A stretch of 64,000 bases of DNA from an uncultured Bacilli bacterium (GTDB lineage: Bacteria; Bacillota_I; Bacilli_A; RF39; UBA660), in NCBI GenBank assembly GCA_934102215.1, contig CAKOSH010000006.1:44191-108190 (forward strand), given 5' to 3'. The position numbers and the translations under genes are program-made. Below, piece after piece: positions 59,922-64,000 of the stretch (the first letter of the stretch is position 1; the number at the start of each line of letters is the position of its first letter). The notes below the pieces were generated by a model that was not told where the DNA came from, searched no databases, and was given only the letters and a program-made list of their open reading frames with translations.

Positions 59922-61667
59922 TTATTCTAATATTGCTTTAATTCTTCTTACACCAGCACTTGATGCTTCTTCTTTTACTATTTTAAAATGTCCAAGTTCA
60001 CTAGTATTTTTAACATGAGGACCACCGCAAAGTTCTTTTGAAACATTATCGCCTATTGTATAAACTGTTACGATATCAGGATATTTTTCAATAAACATAC
60101 ATTCAGCACCTGATGCGATAGCGTCTTCTTTTTTCATTTCTTCTACCTTTACAGGAAGACTTTCATTTATCCATTTATTAACTAAATCTTCAGTTTGTTT
60201 CTTTTCTTCATCAGTAAGTTTATGATCACAGCTAAAATCAAATCTCATTCTTTCATCTGTGATGTTGCTTCCTTTTTGATGAACATCTTTACTTACTACT
60301 TTTTTTAAAGCTGCATTTAAAAGGTGTGTTGCTGTATGATATTTAGTTTCTATTTCATTATTACCTGAAAGTCCACCTTTAAATTGACCAGCAGAAGCAG
60401 TTCTTGATAATTCTTGATGTGCTTTAAACTTTTCTTTAAATCCTTCTTCATCGACATTTAATCCTTTTTCATGAGCAAGTTCTACTGTAAGTTCAATTGG
60501 AAAACCATAAGTATCATATAGTCTAAATGAAGTAGAAGCATCTAAATCTTTATTATCTCTTGTTACTTTTTCAAATTCATGGAGACCTTTTTCAAGTGTT
60601 CTATTGAATTTTTCTTTTTCATTCTTAAGTACTTCTAAAACAATATTTCTATTATCTTTAAGTTCACTATAATATTTTTCATATTTATTCATTATAAGTG
60701 ATGCGATTTGACTTTCCCAATCACTATTAACATCAATATTTAATTTTTTAGCATGTCTAATTGCTCTTCTAATTAATCTTCTTAAAATGTAGCCTTGTCC
60801 TACATTACTAGGTTTAATACCAGCAGAGTCTGCACTTATAAATACTGCTGTTCTTAAATGATCAGCAATTATTCTCATACTTACTTCATTACCTTCATAT
60901 GGAAGATTAGAAATTTTAGAAATAAGTTCAATAACATCACTCCATATACTAGACATATAGTTATCATTTACTCCCTCAAGTACTGCTGTTACTCTTTCTA
61001 CTCCCATGCCTGTATCAACATTCTTTTTAGGTAGTTCTTCAATACTTCCATCACTATTCTTTTTATATTGCATGAATACATCGTTCCATATTTCTACCCA
61101 TCTTTCATCTTCTGGATCAAACTTCTTAGGAACAGGTTCATTACTTCTCCAGTAGAACATTTCTGTATCAGGTCCACATGGTCCAGTTTCTCCAGCAATC
61201 CAGAAGTTATCTTCAACTGTTCTTGCAATCCTTTCTTCTTTTATACCAAGGCTTAACCATTTATCATGAGCAGTTTTATCAAATGGAATATTATCTTTAC
61301 CTGCATAAACAGTAACAGCAAGTTTTTCTAATGGTATATTAAGTACTTTAGTTAAAAATTCAAAACTCCATTCGATTGCTTCATCTTTAAAATAATCTCC
61401 AAGAGACCAGTTTCCTAACATTTCAAAGAATGTATGATGATAAGTATCCCCAATAACATCTAAATCATTAGTTCTAATACATTTTTGATAATCACATAAC
61501 CTTGTTCCATATGGATGTGGTTCTCCCATTAAATATGGTATTAGTGGTTGCATACCTGCAGTGTTAAATAATACACTTGGATCATTTTCAGGTACTACTG
61601 GTGCACTAGGTATTTGTTTGTGTCCTTTACTTACAAAAAAATCAATAAATAAATCTTTAATTTTCAT
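59922..61667 (-). CDS. alaS: Alanine--tRNA ligase, short form without the C-terminal region
   Basis: About 581 residues against ~870 in most bacteria. The catalytic and tRNA-binding domains (1-430) are intact: ALFNTAGMQPL-like VLFNTAGMQP, GDTYHHTFFEMLGNWS. The editing domain keeps HTATHLL (near 442) and CGGPHVKN (near 545). The protein ends after SAGVRRIKAILE, so the DHHA1 and C-Ala parts are missing. The ATG at 61665-61667 follows GAAGGAGA. Under an alanine T-box. Confidence 0.93.
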   Translation of the reverse strand: MKIKDLFIDFFVSKGHKQIPSAPVVPENDPSVLFNTAGMQPLIPYLMGEPHPYGTRLCDYQKCIRTNDLDVIGDTYHHTFFEMLGNWSLGDYFKDEAIEWSFEFLTKVLNIPLEKLAVTVYAGKDNIPFDKTAHDKWLSLGIKEERIARTVEDNFWIAGETGPCGPDTEMFYWRSNEPVPKKFDPEDERWVEIWNDVFMQYKKNSDGSIEELPKKNVDTGMGVERVTAVLEGVNDNYMSSIWSDVIELISKISNLPYEGNEVSMRIIADHLRTAVFISADSAGIKPSNVGQGYILRRLIRRAIRHAKKLNIDVNSDWESQIASLIMNKYEKYYSELKDNRNIVLEVLKNEKEKFNRTLEKGLHEFEKVTRDNKDLDASTSFRLYDTYGFPIELTVELAHEKGLNVDEEGFKEKFKAHQELSRTASAGQFKGGLSGNNEIETKYHTATHLLNAALKKVVSKDVHQKGSNITDERMRFDFSCDHKLTDEEKKQTEDLVNKWINESLPVKVEEMKKEDAIASGAECMFIEKYPDIVTVYTIGDNVSKELCGGPHVKNTSELGHFKIVKEEASSAGVRRIKAILE

Positions 61668-61694
61668 ATTTTCTCTGTCTCCTTCTAAAATAAA

Positions 61695-61877
61695 AAAGAA
61701 TAGTACATAAGGAGTCATAATGACGGTACCATCCTTTTATTTAACTTAATTAATGTAACGTATTTCCACGTGAGTGATTAACTCATAAATGAAAGTAGCT
61801 TCAAATAACAATATCATTAGTTTCCACCAAACACTAACTCTCTATAAGATATTAGTTTATTCTACTGGTCTTTCAAT
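61695..61877 (-). promoter_or_regulatory. Alanine T-box riboswitch of alaS
   Basis: On the minus strand the T-box core AGGATGGTACCGTC is followed by a terminator pairing ATGGTAC with GTACTAT before TTCTTTTTT. The specifier context is GAA-GCT-AC, so the specifier is GCT (61797-61799), an alanine codon. Promoter: TTGATT (61907-61912), 17 nt, TAAAAT (61884-61889). Confidence 0.92.
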
Positions 61878-61941
61878 GAACATATTTTAACAAATATTTT
61901 TTTAGAAATCAAGAATTGTGTAATAATTTGTTAAAATCGTA

Positions 61942-61974
61942 TTAAAAAAGCACTATTACTAGTACTTTAATTTC
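61942..61974 (-). terminator. Terminator of the PVT-rich membrane protein gene
   Basis: On the minus strand AAGTACT and AGTGCTT arms around AGTAAT are followed by TTTTAAT. Confidence 0.75.
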
Positions 61975-61980
61975 ATAATA

Positions 61981-62670
61981 TTATTGAAGTGGTGTTCCTG
62001 GTGCTTGTGGTACTTCTACAGCTGGTGTTGCTGGAATACTTGGTGTTTCTCCTAAAGTTGGTGTTTCAACTGGTGCTTGTGCAACTGGAGTTTGTGGTGC
62101 TTCACTTGCAGAAGGCATTTCGCCTACCATAGGTGCTGCCATTACTTCAGGCGCAGGTGTAACAGTTGGTGTTGGTTGTGCCACGTTCATAGTTGGTTCT
62201 TCAATTACAAGGGTTGGTTGTTCAGGTTGTACCGGTTCTTGAACTGGTGTTGACATCACAGGTGTAGTAGTTTCAACAGCTGGAGTATTAAAAATACTTT
62301 CAGGAACTACTTCGCTTTGCGCAGGTGTAACATTTACTTGTTCAGGAACTGGAGTAACTGGTGTTACAGGTACACTTGTATTAAGTGTAACATCGTTAGC
62401 TGTCGCTTCAAGCCCACTTAAACTTGGCTCATTTGCTGGTGCCATAGTTGGCGCAGGTGTAACAGTTTCAGCTTGTGGTGCAACATTAGGATTTGCAACT
62501 GCTGGTGTTGGTTGTGGTGGAACAGAAGCTCCTGGAACTACCTCCACATCTTTTTGCTTTTTCTTTTTGCCATCAACAATAAATCCTATTAATGCAAATA
62601 GTAGAATTACTGCTACTATCATAAAAATCAAATAGTTATCTGCTAAAAAGTTTAATATATTATCTTTCAT
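61981..62670 (-). CDS. Single-pass protein with long Pro/Val/Thr-rich tail
   Basis: A 229-residue protein with an N-terminal membrane helix (about 12-32), a short basic stop (DGKKKKQKD) and ~190 residues of Pro/Val/Thr/Ala-rich low complexity. Proline-rich tails of this sort are probably unstructured and may span the envelope or tether partners. No domain recognised. AGGAGG lies 13 nt before the ATG, longer than usual. Confidence 0.6.
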   Translation of the reverse strand: MKDNILNFLADNYLIFMIVAVILLFALIGFIVDGKKKKQKDVEVVPGASVPPQPTPAVANPNVAPQAETVTPAPTMAPANEPSLSGLEATANDVTLNTSVPVTPVTPVPEQVNVTPAQSEVVPESIFNTPAVETTTPVMSTPVQEPVQPEQPTLVIEEPTMNVAQPTPTVTPAPEVMAAPMVGEMPSASEAPQTPVAQAPVETPTLGETPSIPATPAVEVPQAPGTPLQ

Positions 62671-62748
62671 ATGAGTATCATTTCCTCCTTATTCTCATAG
62701 TATTATTTTAACATTTAATATTTAATATTTCAATATAAAATTTTGACA

Positions 62749-63798
62749 TTAAGAAATATTTAATTTTTTACCTTTTGGTTGTATATGAATCCAAGTATTT
62801 CCATCATTTACTTTAAGCTCACTTCCATCTTCTAAAGTATAAATAGTTTTGCTTGCTCTATCTTTTTTACTCCATTTTATCTTTATTGCTTCACCATTTG
62901 AAATATAATATCCTTCTCCAGTGCCAATATTATATAAATCTTGTCGACCTTTTCTATCATTTTGTATAGAAGAATTTTCTACTTGATATGTTATTATATT
63001 TTTAACAGTATATTGTTTTTTGGTGATAAGGTCAGTGTGTTCTTTTCCTCCCATGAACATTTTGTAATTCATATTTTCAGGATCATAAACATACTTTGTC
63101 GTTTGATATGTTGAATATACTATTTCTACTGTGTTTGCTTCTTTCTTATTATCTGTTTTATATTCCATTTTAATAGGACTATATTTAAGTAATTGTTCTT
63201 CACTTGTATTTCTATATCCTTTTGATTTTATTACTTTATTTATTCTATCCATTGATGTAAATGCAGTATGTTCGTATGCTCTATGAAGTGATGTATCTCT
63301 AAAGAATCCTTTAGCATCATACATACCATTTATATTGTTAATCTTTAGACTTTTTATATCACTTAATGCTTGTGGTGAATGTCCATAGTGAACGAATATA
63401 GCATCATTTTCAAGAACATAATCCAAAAAATAATGTCTTGCACTTCTAACAGAGCCTATCTTTTTAGTTGTTTGGTCTTTGAAAAGTGCGATTATTCTTG
63501 TGATTCCACCTTCAGCGATAAGTTCATATGCAAGGTATGCATCTTGTAATCCAGCATGTGGATAAGCATCATGATTATTATTAATTGATACAGCAATAGG
63601 TCTAGTTTTAGAATCTTCATCAATTATCTTAACTTTAGGTTTAACCACATAAACATTACCAATATTGATTCCATTTTCCATAGTATATTCTAATATCTTG
63701 TCATATACATTAAAATAATTAAATGCTATTACTGAAATACCAGCAAATATCACAAAAAATAATAAATTTCTTAACATTTTACTTTTTCTCTTTTTCAT
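62749..63798 (-). CDS. yerB: YerB-like DUF3048 membrane protein
   Basis: A protein of about 349 residues with a basic N-terminus, one membrane helix (about 10-28) and the DUF3048 core: RPIAVSINNNHDAYPHAGLQDA, YELIAEGGITRIIALFKD, IGSVRSARHYFLDYVLENDAIFVHYGHSP. The C-terminal domain (DUF3048_C) has GGKEHTDL and a terminal GSELKVNDGNTWIHI. Function unknown; extracytoplasmic. The second of two ATGs (63796-63798) suits the ribosome binding site. Confidence 0.88.
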   Translation of the reverse strand: MKKRKSKMLRNLLFFVIFAGISVIAFNYFNVYDKILEYTMENGINIGNVYVVKPKVKIIDEDSKTRPIAVSINNNHDAYPHAGLQDAYLAYELIAEGGITRIIALFKDQTTKKIGSVRSARHYFLDYVLENDAIFVHYGHSPQALSDIKSLKINNINGMYDAKGFFRDTSLHRAYEHTAFTSMDRINKVIKSKGYRNTSEEQLLKYSPIKMEYKTDNKKEANTVEIVYSTYQTTKYVYDPENMNYKMFMGGKEHTDLITKKQYTVKNIITYQVENSSIQNDRKGRQDLYNIGTGEGYYISNGEAIKIKWSKKDRASKTIYTLEDGSELKVNDGNTWIHIQPKGKKLNIS

Positions 63799-63879
63799 AT
63801 ACATTCTCCATCTAAATTATATCATATTGTTTTATATTGAATATTATTTATTACAATTATATGTAAATTTTACATTAAA

Positions 63880-63905
63880 AATACCTAATCATATGACTAG
63901 GTATT
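63880..63905 (-). terminator. Hairpin for minus-strand transcription entering from the right
   Basis: AATACCTA and TAGGTATT arms around a CATATG loop. On the minus strand TTTTTAA follows. It may end a gene lying beyond the right edge. Confidence 0.5.
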
Positions 63906-63927
63906 ACATTATTTAATTTTTTCGGCT

Positions 63928-63998
63928 CTAAATAATCTAGTGGGGAGCTAATTTTACAAAAACCTAGATAAAATAAGGGGAAACTCTTATTTTTTTAC
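63928..63998 (+). ncRNA. Structured element at the right edge, possible leader or small RNA
   Basis: GGCTC and GAGCT, ATCTAG and CTAGAT are spaced pairing segments. They are followed by AATAAG-GGGAAA-CTTATT and seven T, a terminator on the plus strand. The element ends at the window edge, so I cannot tell a leader from a stand-alone RNA. It matches no riboswitch that I recall. Confidence 0.4.
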
Positions 63999-64000
63999 TA

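Noticed and set aside
1..64000. Mycoplasma-type genetic code (TGA = Trp)
   Set aside because: TGA is used as a stop in several core genes (e.g. spoVAC, pssA), and tryptophans are encoded by TGG.
1..64000. CRISPR array or prophage
   Set aside because: No regularly spaced repeats, cas genes, integrase, capsid or terminase genes were found.

Overview
The window reads as a chromosomal segment of an AT-rich, low-GC Gram-positive bacterium, most likely an uncultured gut member of class Bacilli (RF39/RFN20/Erysipelotrichales-like). Evidence for this: strong AGGAGG-type ribosome binding sites, the rimP-nusA-ylxR-infB operon, T-box leaders, ScpAB, a PASTA kinase with its PP2C phosphatase, MurT/GatD, spoVA genes and a SipW/TasA-type surface-protein family. 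TGA is used as a stop, so the genetic code is standard. Most of the window is core genome on the minus strand, with short accessory stretches between.

Layout. 1-2.1 kb: translation/transcription operon (infB partial, ylxR, nusA, truncated rimP). 2.2-3.4 kb: first TasA-like/DUF6273 surface protein, with a poly-G tract in its promoter. 3.6-7.0 kb: a single-ring Clp-like AAA+ protein, a GC-rich candidate RNA and a Y-family polymerase with a LexA-like operator. 7-10 kb: three minus-strand genes resembling degenerate envelope or protease families. 10-17.3 kb: serS, two tiny membrane peptides (one YjcZ-like), PrsA-like foldase, a polysaccharide deacetylase, recX, a CofE-like gene, a membrane protein and tRNA-Leu. 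17.4-24.6 kb: accessory stretch with a deoxyribosyltransferase-like gene, an ASCH-like gene, an independently promoted ~100 nt RNA, a DUF3800 gene, a double-length ThyX-like protein and a cluster of unknown genes ending in a kinase-fold protein. 24.6-29 kb: scpAB, a membrane protein and spoVAC-spoVAD-spoVAEB.

29.1-30.9 kb: a candidate type I toxin-antitoxin locus (30-residue hydrophobic peptide plus convergent antisense RNA), then the second TasA-like/DUF6273 paralogue with the same poly-G promoter, then tRNA-Glu. 31-35.4 kb: MurT with a GatD that has lost its catalytic residues, Psd/PssA for phosphatidylethanolamine synthesis, and a methyltransferase. 35.5-43.2 kb: a leucine T-box controlling a small membrane protein and a LeuRS carrying an inserted Nudix domain, then a GH31 enzyme and a HerA-like ATPase. 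43.4-48.8 kb: a membrane protein and a MarR-controlled heterodimeric ABC exporter. 48.9-52.3 kb: a bacteriocin-type cluster with a C39-peptidase ABC exporter, three short double-glycine-leader peptides and an Rpn-like protein; a near-identical ~40 bp element precedes both larger genes.

52.3-58 kb: rpe, rsgA, PASTA kinase, PP2C phosphatase, two tandem 63-64-residue unknown paralogues and rlmN. 58-64 kb: a lipoprotein, a serine hydrolase, an alanine T-box with a short AlaRS, a low-complexity membrane protein, a YerB-like protein and a structured element at the right edge.

The best candidates for undescribed biology are the three-peptide double-glycine cluster (48.9-52.3 kb), the paired poly-G promoters, the type I TA-like locus, the Nudix-LeuRS fusion, the MurT/pseudo-GatD pair and the RNA/DUF3800 locus. 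All family calls are from motif reading by eye; no database search was run.
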